Positions 36,504-45,060 of a stretch of 64,000 nucleotides of DNA are shown piece by piece. The stretch spans positions 1-64,000 of IMG/VR virus record IMGVR_UViG_3300044959_000303; one strand, given 5' to 3'. The notes under the pieces are model-generated. The model saw nothing but the letters and a program-made list of their open reading frames with translations. It made no database searches and was not told where the DNA came from. The stretch comes from a virus. The position numbers were made by a program, and so were the translations under genes. The stretch's first letter is position 1; every line of letters starts with the position of its first letter.

Positions 36504-38675
36504 TCAGTTTTCTTTACAAGGAAGATTTCCACTCTGTTCCATTGAAAGTAAAACCAATGCTTTGTTCGGTTCTTTTATTGCTCTTTTTTTCAATCCCTTG
36601 TCCCAACCACGACGAACAAGTTCCGGTGATCGAAAATATTTCAATCCGGTGGGACTTGTCGGGTCCTTTGCAAATCTTTCATTGTATATTGCTTTGATGA
36701 TTTCTTCATCGGTAAGAGTATTCGGGTCTTTTCCACTCAACGCTCGATTTACTATGTTTCTGGCTCCGGTCGGACCATGTTGAACCGATGTACTGTAAAG
36801 CACACTTCTGAGAGTCAAACTTCTGGTATTCGGATCGAAATCATAATTTTTCCTGAGTTCGGAATAAACTGGATTCAAATGAGTATTTGCTATGAAAGAA
36901 TGTTGTTTCTGTCTGAATTCGCTCGGATTTCTTCTTGCTATTTCTTTCCATTTGTCCTGAAATTTTTTGTCTCCTGCAATGGCAGCAGAAGAACCACCAG
37001 CTTCTTCGAGCTCATCTGCTATTGGATCATTATTGATTTTCAACCATTTCAAAAACGAACTCATTGTTCCTACACCAGAAGCAATCTGATAGGAACCATA
37101 ACTCCATCCTCCGGGTCCGGGATCGTAAGCTATGGTAGAGGGATCGCCGCCTGCACTTTCGAACTCGGCACTTACAATATCTATACATGATGTAGAAATC
37201 AGATCTTGTGAATTTATTGTTTCACTTTTTTCAACTTGTGGTACATCTCCTTCGAAAGGAGTTTCGTTCAATATGACATTTCCGTTGGAACGTATTGAAT
37301 TGAGTATTGCATCATTTTCCGGTGGCGGTGGTCTTACTGCAATTATATGATTTGTATATGGTTCGTGTGTAACGAGAATATTGACTATCGATTCCGTATG
37401 AGTAATTCGAAGATCTTTTGTTACGTCTCTGTGTCGAATTTTCTTGAAAGTTTTCGCGTTTCTTGCTTCTGGAACATCGAAACTGTTGAGATGTATCTGA
37501 TCTCCTTGAGCGGCAATCATGTTCGATGCTTTCAGAAACATGCTTCTTCCTGCCGTTATCAATGTTTCTTTTCCGGATTTTACATTCAGATTTCTTTCCG
37601 ATTCAATGACGAGACTTGTGGAAAGAATATCGAAATTGTTTTCGGATCTCATCGAAATATTGTTTTCACTGTGCAATCCTATGTTACCTTTGGCATGTAT
37701 GTTCAGATTTCCATCCGTATGAATGTTCAATCCTCTCTGTGCTCTTATGGAAAATTCTCCGTAAGTGAATATATCTATTCCTTTGTCGGAAAGTTCGAGC
37801 CATGTGTTGCCTTCTTTCGTATTCATGTAAATATAACCGGTAGTATCATTCAATAATATCTGTGTTCCGGTTCGTGTTCGAATTCTTATGAATTCATTGG
37901 TGTCTTTCTTTCTTTTTATGGTATTGTGAAAAAATACCGGTTTTCCTTCATTGTCGAATTCAATTTCTCCATCGTCGATATAAATTGTATGTCCTCTTGG
38001 TGTCAAGATACCAAAAACCTGTGAGGGACTTTCTCTTCTTGCACTGCTGTTCGATGGACCACGAACAGGATCTGCATACAAACCTTGTTTGTAAAGAGAA
38101 TCATGCAAAGGATCGAATCTCGGTCTTGTCGGATTGTAATAATTCAAAGGGTTGTCTGTTCTTTTGTTGTATTCCGCTACCGGTGGATCGATTTCTTTTT
38201 CATCGACAAAAACACCACTTTTATCGAAACTTTTATTCGAAGCAATTCCGGGAACCATATGATTCATGAATTGTTGATACACACAACCGAACCATATTCC
38301 CTTCGAAGGATCTCCATTGATGAAACCAACAACAACAATATTTTCCAAATCTGGCGGAATTGCCCAGAAACCATAACTCAATTGTGTTTCTGTGTATTTT
38401 GTCGAATCTTTTTTGGAAAGAAGAAAACTTGTCGATCCGGCAAACGGACTGCAATAGGAAACCGTTATCCAGTTCGATTCATCGGAAGGATTTCCACCAA
38501 ATTCAGGAATGTATACTTTCAGTCTTCCCATTTTCTGAATATCACGATTATCTTTGACAATTCCAAAATACAATCTGTCAAGTTGTATGGAATTATCGCT
38601 TTCCGATTTGAAAGCCTTGATTGGTTTGGTATGACGATGTAAATCCTGTATTGTATTTTTGTTCTTGATATTCAT
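36504..38675 (-). CDS. gp5: Baseplate hub spike gp5-like with C-terminal hydrolase-like domain
   Basis: A 723-residue protein. Residues ~30-180 look like the gp5/VgrG OB-fold (LDRLYFGIVKDNRD, GRLKVYIPEFGGNPSDESNWITV). Residues ~265-400 are a repetitive beta-helix of the gp5C kind (GLNIHTDGNLNIHAKGNIG, SENNISMRSENNFDI). Residues ~490-700 form a globular, helix-rich domain (DPGPGGWSYGSYQIAS, FLKWLK, QHSFIANTHLNPV, STSVQHGPTGARNIV) that looks like a lysozyme, transglycosylase or chitosanase-type hydrolase. T4 gp5 has the order OB-lysozyme-helix; here the enzyme-like part follows the helix. Role: cell puncturing and local peptidoglycan digestion. The hydrolase call is by pattern and has not been aligned. 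Confidence 0.8.
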   Translation of the reverse strand: MNIKNKNTIQDLHRHTKPIKAFKSESDNSIQLDRLYFGIVKDNRDIQKMGRLKVYIPEFGGNPSDESNWITVSYCSPFAGSTSFLLSKKDSTKYTETQLSYGFWAIPPDLENIVVVGFINGDPSKGIWFGCVYQQFMNHMVPGIASNKSFDKSGVFVDEKEIDPPVAEYNKRTDNPLNYYNPTRPRFDPLHDSLYKQGLYADPVRGPSNSSARRESPSQVFGILTPRGHTIYIDDGEIEFDNEGKPVFFHNTIKRKKDTNEFIRIRTRTGTQILLNDTTGYIYMNTKEGNTWLELSDKGIDIFTYGEFSIRAQRGLNIHTDGNLNIHAKGNIGLHSENNISMRSENNFDILSTSLVIESERNLNVKSGKETLITAGRSMFLKASNMIAAQGDQIHLNSFDVPEARNAKTFKKIRHRDVTKDLRITHTESIVNILVTHEPYTNHIIAVRPPPPENDAILNSIRSNGNVILNETPFEGDVPQVEKSETINSQDLISTSCIDIVSAEFESAGGDPSTIAYDPGPGGWSYGSYQIASGVGTMSSFLKWLKINNDPIADELEEAGGSSAAIAGDKKFQDKWKEIARRNPSEFRQKQHSFIANTHLNPVYSELRKNYDFDPNTRSLTLRSVLYSTSVQHGPTGARNIVNRALSGKDPNTLTDEEIIKAIYNERFAKDPTSPTGLKYFRSPELVRRGWDKGLKKRAIKEPNKALVLLSMEQSGNLPCKEN

Positions 38676-38701
38676 CGCAGAAAAAACCTTTCTATATCAT
38701 A

Positions 38702-40870
38702 TCAAGCAAAATCTCTCTGTGGAAAAATATATTTTTTATCCAAAAGTCCCTGCATGTATTCTTCGTCTTCTTTTTTTGTTTCATCGATTTCTCCAAGCAA
38801 AAGATTTACATCTATGAATGGATTTCTTCTGCAGGAAAGAGTCTGGGTGAAATTTCCACCGGAAAAAGAATGTTTGACTTGAACAACAGCATATACTCCA
38901 TTGAAAACATTTTTGGATTTGAGAACGACATTTCCATTTTCATCGATTTCCGAGGGTACCTTGAATGTAATCAGCAAATTTTCAATTCCTGTCGAATATA
39001 TGGCAAGACTTTTGTTTTCTTCGGGATTCGTGTTCAACCATTCTTCGAACCCATTTATTGGTGGAATATCTCTCGGTGTTCCCAACCAATAAGGATCACC
39101 TCGAATCGTCAAATTGATTTCGATAAGATTCTGACCATATATCTGTTCGAGAAGTGCAACGGAAAAGGATTTGCCTCTCGGATTGATTGTTTCCACGAGT
39201 CTTTCGTTTTCTGTTGGATCGAATCTTTTGCTTGTATCTACATTTATTGGAATATCGGCGTCGAGACTTTCGATGTTGGCAAGCGAAATGTCTTCTATCG
39301 ATATTTTTTTCACCTTTCGAACTCTTCCTTCTTCCTGTTTTTGAAAATTTTGCATATCGACATTTGTTCTTCTTTCGGTTCTTCTTTCGAAATCTGTTGT
39401 ATTCAAACCGAAAATACTTCGATTGTTGGGATCTTTCATCAAAGAATCCAATTCTCTTTCAACTCTTCTTCCCAATTCCACGTTTCCGAACAATTTTCCC
39501 AATTCGGAGTTTGTCATGATATTGTCTTTTTGTTCGATGACAGTTGTTGTTGCAAGATTTGTCGTCTGATTGCCAGCATAGAGAGGAAGAGCAGCTTTGT
39601 AGAGAGCATCGAAGCGAAGATCGAAATCCAGAATTTCCGTATTCAATCCGGTGAAAATATAGTTGTATCTTTTTCTCAATCTTCCAGATTCGAGAACTTC
39701 CAGAAGATTTTCTATCATTTTGTCTTTCTGTTTCTTTATTACAGGTTCGAGTTGTTTCGTGGTTCCAATACCAAACTGATTGGTTTGTGGAACAACAATA
39801 TATTCGATTTCCCGATTGTAATCTCCTCTTTCGATATCATATGGATTGTCTTCTCTTATCGATACTTTTGTTTCCAACCAGAAATATGCAGTATCGAATT
39901 TGTTGTCCGAAGCCGTCGAACTGGAAGAAGAATTTCTCAGAAGAATTTTCTGTCCTTCTTCTGTATTGACAAACAATTCTTTCAAAAGAGTTTCCAATGT
40001 TTCTCCCTTGGGAACCGTTATGTTTTTCACCACTGTTTCTGTCGGTTCCTCTTTTCTTATCTGATCTTTGTAAGGATCACTCGTGATTTTCCATTTTCTT
40101 GGATTCAAATTTTCATTTCCTATTATATCACCGAATTTTTCGGGAAAACTCAAAACTTTTATACGATAGAGATTTCTTGGTTTGCCGTTTTGAATTTCCT
40201 GTTTTTCCAATTCTTTCACAAATTGATCCAGAATTTCTCCAATCGTACTTCCTTTCAAGGTGACACTATTGGACAAAGATTGATAATTGTCTGCAAAAGC
40301 CAATTCATTGTATGTAACTGCTGTTATTTCGTAAACAGAACCGCCTGCATCGAGTTTTACCTTGATATCTTGCAAAACCAGACGAAAAATCCAACGTGTA
40401 TGTGTCATGTTGTTTTCGATGATTCTCGAAGGATTTCCATTTTCATCATATCCTTTGAATTCTATTACCAGAAAATAAGGAATACGTATCCAGTTTCTCA
40501 ATCCCAGTTCTTTTGCTGCCAAAATAATTCTGTCGATAAGGGACAAACCTCCTTGTTCTTTTATGGTAAAACTGAAATTTGTCGCGGTACTGAAACCTGT
40601 AACCGGATTCGGAGAAACGAGACCGGTAATTTCCAGATTGTCGAGATTGAAAGCTGTTGTCGCTGTTTCGGCAATTGTAAAAATATTGGCATCATTACGA
40701 AGAAAAGCTTTGTAACCTTCTCGCAGATAATTTGCCTGAGTTGTCATGTCAGTCATGAAAAATTTTATGTAATAATTGTAATTGTTCATCATTGACAGAA
40801 CATTTTCCTGCCAGTTCGTTCTGCCTCTGAGTTTCGAAATTCTTCTCAGCTTGCTCTTTTCGTTGATCAT
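38702..40870 (-). CDS. Baseplate hub protein, gp27-like
   Basis: A 722-residue protein, longer than T4 gp27 (391). The N-terminal half has LIDRIILAAKELGLRNWIRIPYFLVIEFKGYDENGNPSRI and WIFRLVLQDIKVKLDAGGSVYEI. The C-terminal end (RGDPYWLGTPRD, NGVYAVVQVKHSFSGGNFTQ) is typical of gp27/gpD-type hub proteins, where the trimeric hub ring connects spike and tube. A helical insert rich in Glu, Arg and Asn (~residues 380-560) is extra. The position directly before gp5 supports the hub assignment. The match to gp27 is by motif and context. Confidence 0.6.
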   Translation of the reverse strand: MINEKSKLRRISKLRGRTNWQENVLSMMNNYNYYIKFFMTDMTTQANYLREGYKAFLRNDANIFTIAETATTAFNLDNLEITGLVSPNPVTGFSTATNFSFTIKEQGGLSLIDRIILAAKELGLRNWIRIPYFLVIEFKGYDENGNPSRIIENNMTHTRWIFRLVLQDIKVKLDAGGSVYEITAVTYNELAFADNYQSLSNSVTLKGSTIGEILDQFVKELEKQEIQNGKPRNLYRIKVLSFPEKFGDIIGNENLNPRKWKITSDPYKDQIRKEEPTETVVKNITVPKGETLETLLKELFVNTEEGQKILLRNSSSSSTASDNKFDTAYFWLETKVSIREDNPYDIERGDYNREIEYIVVPQTNQFGIGTTKQLEPVIKKQKDKMIENLLEVLESGRLRKRYNYIFTGLNTEILDFDLRFDALYKAALPLYAGNQTTNLATTTVIEQKDNIMTNSELGKLFGNVELGRRVERELDSLMKDPNNRSIFGLNTTDFERRTERRTNVDMQNFQKQEEGRVRKVKKISIEDISLANIESLDADIPINVDTSKRFDPTENERLVETINPRGKSFSVALLEQIYGQNLIEINLTIRGDPYWLGTPRDIPPINGFEEWLNTNPEENKSLAIYSTGIENLLITFKVPSEIDENGNVVLKSKNVFNGVYAVVQVKHSFSGGNFTQTLSCRRNPFIDVNLLLGEIDETKKEDEEYMQGLLDKKYIFPQRDFA

Positions 40871-40881
40871 AATTTTTCTTT

Positions 40882-41175
40882 TCAGATATTGGATAATGAA
40901 TTTTTGCTTGGAACAATAATTTCCGTTCCTGCGGTAAAATCGAAAATTGGATCTATCAGTATATCCTTGTTTCTCAATGCAAAAACATACCAGAGTTTTT
41001 CATTTCCGTAGAAATTGTACGCTGCCAGATCCGGTCGATGATGATATTTTCCTGTTATCGTCCAGACTTTGTCATCTGTAGAACTTGGAATCTCTTTTGG
41101 AACCCATATATCCAGATAAAATGTTCGAATTGGAGTTTCCGAATATATACTCGAATTGTCGTATCTTTTCGTCAT
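40882..41175 (-). CDS. Baseplate wedge protein gp53-like (LysM-type)
   Basis: A 97-residue protein. The core HHRPDLAAYNFYGNEKLWYVFALRN followed by FDFTAGTEIIVPS is the LysM-like pattern common to gp53-type baseplate proteins and P2 gpX-like tail proteins. T4 gp53 is about twice as long. It sits between the tube-cap candidate and the hub gene. Role inferred: joining wedges to the hub during baseplate assembly. Confidence 0.65.
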   Translation of the reverse strand: MTKRYDNSSIYSETPIRTFYLDIWVPKEIPSSTDDKVWTITGKYHHRPDLAAYNFYGNEKLWYVFALRNKDILIDPIFDFTAGTEIIVPSKNSLSNI

Positions 41176-41229
41176 GAATTGATTCCTTTCTCGTAAATTG
41201 TTTTTTCGTAATGAATTTTCATATAACTT

Positions 41230-41970
41230 TTATGTGAAACCTTTCTTGGAACCGAGCAGTCTTCCTTCTATGAAATCCTGAAGATCGAATTCTCTTTTAA
41301 GTTTGACAAGCGACTGTTGAACGACAATATTTACCGAAATATCTGTGACAGAAGGAACATAGGCGACACCCTGTTTCGAATTCGTAATTATTTCTGGTAA
41401 ATTTGTCGAACTGATTTCTTTGCTAGGAGCGTTGGCAATTACTTCGACTGGAACTTTGACATAATCGACATCCGAAGGAAAATTCATGTTCCAGCTTTTT
41501 ATGATAACTGGAAGAGAATTGAACATGAAATCACCGTATGCATCGAAAAGTATGGTCGGTGGAGGTAATCCTCGAATTTCTTCCGGAGTTCTTTCACCAA
41601 ACTGAATTTTCGAATAACTTCGAAAGAAATGAAATACGGCATAGAGATAAGCGGCTTCGAATTTTGTTTGTGCCGTGAAAGTTCCGCTTATCGTAAGAGT
41701 CGGGCTGTTGTTTCCACCAAAATAATACCAGTCCTGTATCGAATGCGTCAAATTTTGATTTGCCCATATTCCGTCATGAGAAAAACTCAATGTTGGTGTA
41801 TAAGGAAATATTATACCGTTTGTAATATGCAATATCCACATGGGAGAACTGAAAGCTGCTCCTTTTTTTCCATACAAACGTTCTTCCTGTCCCGGTCTTG
41901 CCCTGAGACGAACTCTTTTGTCTACTTCTATATTGTTTTCACTTGAAAAATTTGCCGAATTTGTTGTCAT
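41230..41970 (-). CDS. Tail-tube cap / baseplate protein candidate
   Basis: A 246-residue, beta-rich protein. Features seen: MWILHITNGIIFPYTPTLSFSHDG, a FGGNNSPTLTISGTFTAQ strand, AAYLYAVFHFFRSYSK, PPPTILFDAYGDFMFNS and a WNMNFPSDVDYV turn. This last pattern occurs in tube-associated baseplate proteins of T4-like phages; gp48 or gp54 would fit the position next to gp53- and gp27-like genes. It abuts the nucleotidyltransferase gene upstream without spacer. Assignment tentative. Confidence 0.5.
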   Translation of the reverse strand: MTTNSANFSSENNIEVDKRVRLRARPGQEERLYGKKGAAFSSPMWILHITNGIIFPYTPTLSFSHDGIWANQNLTHSIQDWYYFGGNNSPTLTISGTFTAQTKFEAAYLYAVFHFFRSYSKIQFGERTPEEIRGLPPPTILFDAYGDFMFNSLPVIIKSWNMNFPSDVDYVKVPVEVIANAPSKEISSTNLPEIITNSKQGVAYVPSVTDISVNIVVQQSLVKLKREFDLQDFIEGRLLGSKKGFT

Positions 41971-42597
41971 TTATTTTTTATTTTTTATTTTTTCTATTCT
42001 GCTCTTCATGAAATTATATATTTCTTTGTCGAAATGTCCGTATATTTTTTTCAATTCCTCGATTTTTTCCTTGTCACTTTTATTCGAATCGAAAAAAATT
42101 TCTCGAATTTTTGTCGAACTGATATTTTCGGAAAGAACCGGCAATATGATGTAATAAGTTTTTTCGGTATATGGTTCGGCTATTTTCCTGAATCTTTCGA
42201 CAGGCATTGGATTTCCGGTAAAATCTATCGGATAAGGTTCGAAGTTCTTGACATTTGCATAACGAACTGCATCTTTTGCAGATGTTACGGTAACATGAGC
42301 CGTTTTTTCCGAATCGTATTTCGATAATATTTCTTCTGGACGAAAAATGGGATTTTTCGAAAAAACGATTCTGTTCGAAGGAACATCGAACAATTTTGTC
42401 CATAAAAATTTCTTTTCTTCGAAATTGAATGGACTTGGTGTAGTTTTGTTTTTCAAGTCCACCTTGTCACTTGTAGAAATATAGACATTGTTTTCACCAA
42501 AAAATTGAACCAATTTTCTGTAAAGATTATAATGTCCGGGGTGTGGTGGTTGAAATCTTCCACCATAAACAACTATGACATTTTCTACTCTGGACAT
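41971..42597 (-). CDS. Cytidylyltransferase-fold nucleotidyltransferase
   Basis: A 208-residue protein of the HxGH nucleotidyltransferase superfamily. GGRFQPPHPGHYNLY carries His19-x-Gly21-His22, and ISSTKIRE near residue 160 is the second nucleotide-binding motif. Members transfer a nucleotide to a phosphate ester, for example NMN adenylyltransferase making NAD, or glycerol-3-phosphate cytidylyltransferase. T4-like marine phages carry related genes. The substrate cannot be read from sequence. It ends exactly where the tube-cap candidate begins. A weak late-like octamer stands 60 bases upstream. Confidence 0.8.
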   Translation of the reverse strand: MSRVENVIVVYGGRFQPPHPGHYNLYRKLVQFFGENNVYISTSDKVDLKNKTTPSPFNFEEKKFLWTKLFDVPSNRIVFSKNPIFRPEEILSKYDSEKTAHVTVTSAKDAVRYANVKNFEPYPIDFTGNPMPVERFRKIAEPYTEKTYYIILPVLSENISSTKIREIFFDSNKSDKEKIEELKKIYGHFDKEIYNFMKSRIEKIKNKK

Positions 42598-42630
42598 TTC
42601 AAAATTTTCCTTTTGTTTTTTTGCGAAATA

Positions 42631-42659
42631 TTGATTTCAAATTAATCATTTATTATTAT
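42631..42659 (+). promoter_or_regulatory. Sigma-70-like promoter for dut operon
   Basis: TTGATT (42631-42636), a 17-base spacer and TATTAT (42654-42659), nine of twelve consensus bases, start near 42666. It faces dut, gp55, gp47 and gp46, which suggests early or middle expression. Confidence 0.5.
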
Positions 42660-42664
42660 TTATT
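42657..42664 (-). promoter_or_regulatory. Late-promoter-like octamer AATAAATA
   Basis: Minus strand AATAAATA, 59 bases before the nucleotidyltransferase ATG at 42597; overlaps the plus-strand promoter of dut. Confidence 0.4.
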
Positions 42665-42685
42665 CGAAAACAACGGAGATTTTTC

Positions 42686-43132
42686 ATGAAAAAAATCGAT
42701 ATAATTGTAGAAAAACTCGAAAATGCAAAAGATATATATTTACCGGAATATCAAACTGAAGGTGCTTCGGGAGCAGATGTGAGAGCTGCAGAAGACACGA
42801 TATTGGAACCAAATGAAGTCAAAGCGATTTCAACCGGTCTTCGTCTGGAAATTCCATATGGTTATGAAATTCAGGTAAGACCAAGAAGTGGTCTGGCTTT
42901 GAAACACAAGGTTACGGTTTTGAATGCTCCCGGTACGATCGACAGTGATTATCGTGGAGAATTGAAAATACTTCTTGTCAATTTCGGAAAAGAAAACTTT
43001 TTCATCAAACGTGGCGAGAGAATTGCTCAACTGGTCGTATCTCCAGTAACAAAAGCAAATTTTATCGAAGGAAAAGTAAATTTCGATACAAAAAGAAATT
43101 CCGGTGGATTTGGTTCTACAGGAACTTCATGA
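42686..43132 (+). CDS. dut: dUTP diphosphatase
   Basis: A 148-residue trimeric-type dUTPase of standard length, converting dUTP to dUMP plus pyrophosphate to keep uracil out of phage DNA. All five motifs are visible: GASGADVRA (27-35), RPRSGLALK (65-73), the Asp86/Asp88 motif NAPGTIDSDYRGE (80-92), RGERIAQLVV (109-118) and RNSGGFGSTG (137-146). Ribosome site CGGAG lies before the ATG. It is the first gene of the plus-strand replication/recombination operon. Confidence 0.96.
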   Translation: MKKIDIIVEKLENAKDIYLPEYQTEGASGADVRAAEDTILEPNEVKAISTGLRLEIPYGYEIQVRPRSGLALKHKVTVLNAPGTIDSDYRGELKILLVNFGKENFFIKRGERIAQLVVSPVTKANFIEGKVNFDTKRNSGGFGSTGTS

Positions 43133-43194
43133 ATTTTTTTTTTCGATTATCGAAAAATTTTTTTTTTCAAAATAACGACAAAAAAGGTCGGAAA

Positions 43195-43965
43195 ATGGAT
43201 AGAAAAAATGACAATTTTCGAAACAGGAGAAAAAGAAAAACAAGAAATTATCTCAACAACAACGATCTGCTCGAAGAAATTTCCAAAAGCAAATACACTT
43301 TTTGTTCCGTGAAAAATGACAATGAAAATTACAAAAAATATGATATTGTTCTCGAAAAAAAGGAACAACTTTGTTCGGCAATTTTTTTCGAGGTTCTGGA
43401 AGAAAAAGAAAAACTTCATGGAAAAAAATTTCAAAGAAGTTCCATAGTCATAAGAGTCATGACCGATGAACATATTCCCGAAGAATATTCTTTCGAACAT
43501 CGAGGAAGAAAAAACAAAGAAAAAAAATTGAATTTCGATCCATTCAAACATTACATCCTGAATGATGAAGGAGAAATAGAAGAAGTATTGAGATCACATT
43601 GGAAGGGTACAATAGAAGATGGTGAATTCAGTATGACACATGGATACATTACGGAAAATCTCGGAAAAATGATAATTCTTCTCGTGGACAGATTTGCACA
43701 GAAATCCTCTTTTCGAGGATATTCTTGGGTAGAAGACATAAAAGGAAAAGCAACATTGCATCTTCTGGAATCTGTTTTGAAATTTCGGGAAGTGAAATCG
43801 GAAAATCCCTTTGCCTATTTTACTACAATAATAACAAATTCGTTTCGTCATACATTGAATCAGGAACATAGAAACATAGAAATCAAGACAAAGTTGTCAC
43901 AACAACAGAACCCGGCATTTCAAACATACGAACAACAAGCCAAGCAAGATGTCAGTGGAAATTGA
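43195..43965 (+). CDS. gp55: Late transcription sigma factor, gp55-like
   Basis: 256 residues from the preferred start at 43195, which has AAAAAGG seven bases upstream. An in-frame ATG at 43129 overlapping the dut stop would add 22 Phe/Lys-rich residues. The C-terminal ~110 residues match the T4 gp55 core: ITENLGKMIILLVDRFAQKSSFRGYSW, then LHLLESVLKFREVKSENPFAYFTTIITNSFRHTL, corresponding to the gp55 helices that bind core polymerase and the late -10 element. The N-terminal 120 residues are basic and specific to this phage. It should direct host RNA polymerase to TATAAATA-type promoters, which are present throughout the window. gp47 follows three bases later. Confidence 0.8.
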   Translation: MDRKNDNFRNRRKRKTRNYLNNNDLLEEISKSKYTFCSVKNDNENYKKYDIVLEKKEQLCSAIFFEVLEEKEKLHGKKFQRSSIVIRVMTDEHIPEEYSFEHRGRKNKEKKLNFDPFKHYILNDEGEIEEVLRSHWKGTIEDGEFSMTHGYITENLGKMIILLVDRFAQKSSFRGYSWVEDIKGKATLHLLESVLKFREVKSENPFAYFTTIITNSFRHTLNQEHRNIEIKTKLSQQQNPAFQTYEQQAKQDVSGN

Positions 43966-43968
43966 CAA

Positions 43969-45015
43969 ATGAAAAGATTATTCGATAGAGCAATTGTTTT
44001 CGGAGATATACACTTCGGTAACAAGAACAACAGTTCCATATTCAATGATGATTGTGAAGAATATATCGATTGGCTTCTGAAAGTAAAAGACAAGGTAAAA
44101 GCAGACACGTGCATATTTTTGGGAGATTGGTTTCACAACAGAAGATTCGTAAACGTACAGACGCTCGATTACAGTATGAGAAATCTCGAAAAATTGAATT
44201 CCGCTTTCGATCAGATTTTCATGTTGATGGGAAATCACGATCTGTATTACAAGGAAAGAAGAGATATAAGTTCTCTCAATCTTGCAAAAAATTATTCGAA
44301 TGTTGTATTGTTCGACGAAATTCGGGAAATTGGTGATTGTCTTTTTGTTCCTTGGCTGATAAACGACGAATGGAAGAAAATCAAGGAATATTCCAAAAAA
44401 TATGTTTTCGGACATTTCGAGATTCCAAGATTTCTGATGAATTCCTATGTCGAAATGCCAGATAAGAATGAACTCAACGAAGAGCATTTTTCCCGAAACG
44501 AATTCGTTTTTTCCGGACATTTTCACAAAAGGCAAAGAAGAGGAAACATTCTATACATCGGAAATTGTTTTCCGCACAATTATTCGGACATGGATGATAC
44601 GGAAAGAGGATTGGTAATTCTGGAGTGGAACAAGGAACCAAAATTCGTAAATTGGAAAAACATGCCATTTTATACCAAAATCAATCTGTCGGAAGCATTG
44701 AACAAAGAATTCGCAAATATTGTCAGAAAAAAGACTTATATGAAACTTCTGATAGATATCGATCTGTCTTTCGAAGAATCTCTGTATCTGAAAGAAAAAT
44801 TGATGGAAGATTACAAATGCAGAGAGGTTCAGTTGATACCAATGAATTTGAAAACAGATGAATTGAATTTCGAAAATTTCGAAGTGAAAACGGTAGATCA
44901 GGTTGTAATCGAAGGATTGAAAAATCTGAAAAACGTCGAATCGAATTACAATGTGGATTTTCTGATAGAAATATATGAAGAATTGAATATAGATGATGAA
45001 AGAAAAAATGTATAG
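43969..45015 (+). CDS. gp47: Recombination nuclease subunit gp47 (SbcD/Mre11-like)
   Basis: A 348-residue calcineurin-like phosphoesterase with every metal-binding motif: Asp13-x-His15 (GDIHFG), Gly52-Asp53-x-x-His56 (GDWFHN), Gly88-Asn89-His90-Asp91, His149 (FGHFE), and His184-x-His186 (SGHFH). With gp46 it forms the Mre11-Rad50-type complex that resects DNA ends for recombination-dependent replication and host DNA breakdown. gp46 starts 45 bases downstream. Confidence 0.95.
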   Translation: MKRLFDRAIVFGDIHFGNKNNSSIFNDDCEEYIDWLLKVKDKVKADTCIFLGDWFHNRRFVNVQTLDYSMRNLEKLNSAFDQIFMLMGNHDLYYKERRDISSLNLAKNYSNVVLFDEIREIGDCLFVPWLINDEWKKIKEYSKKYVFGHFEIPRFLMNSYVEMPDKNELNEEHFSRNEFVFSGHFHKRQRRGNILYIGNCFPHNYSDMDDTERGLVILEWNKEPKFVNWKNMPFYTKINLSEALNKEFANIVRKKTYMKLLIDIDLSFEESLYLKEKLMEDYKCREVQLIPMNLKTDELNFENFEVKTVDQVVIEGLKNLKNVESNYNVDFLIEIYEELNIDDERKNV

Positions 45016-45060
45016 AATTCATCGAAGAACATATTCGAAAAAAATATGGATGAATAAATT

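Noticed and set aside
38870-40795. A 641-codon plus-strand open frame
   Set aside because: It lies wholly antisense to the gp27-like hub gene, has Cys/Phe/Arg-rich composition without any domain, no ribosome site, and arises because palindromic TTCGAA codon use keeps the antisense frame free of stops.
43129-43194. Upstream start of the gp55-like gene overlapping the dut stop
   Set aside because: It adds a Phe-rich leader without counterpart; the ATG at 43195 has a better ribosome site. Not fully excluded, because the ATGA overlap would allow coupling.
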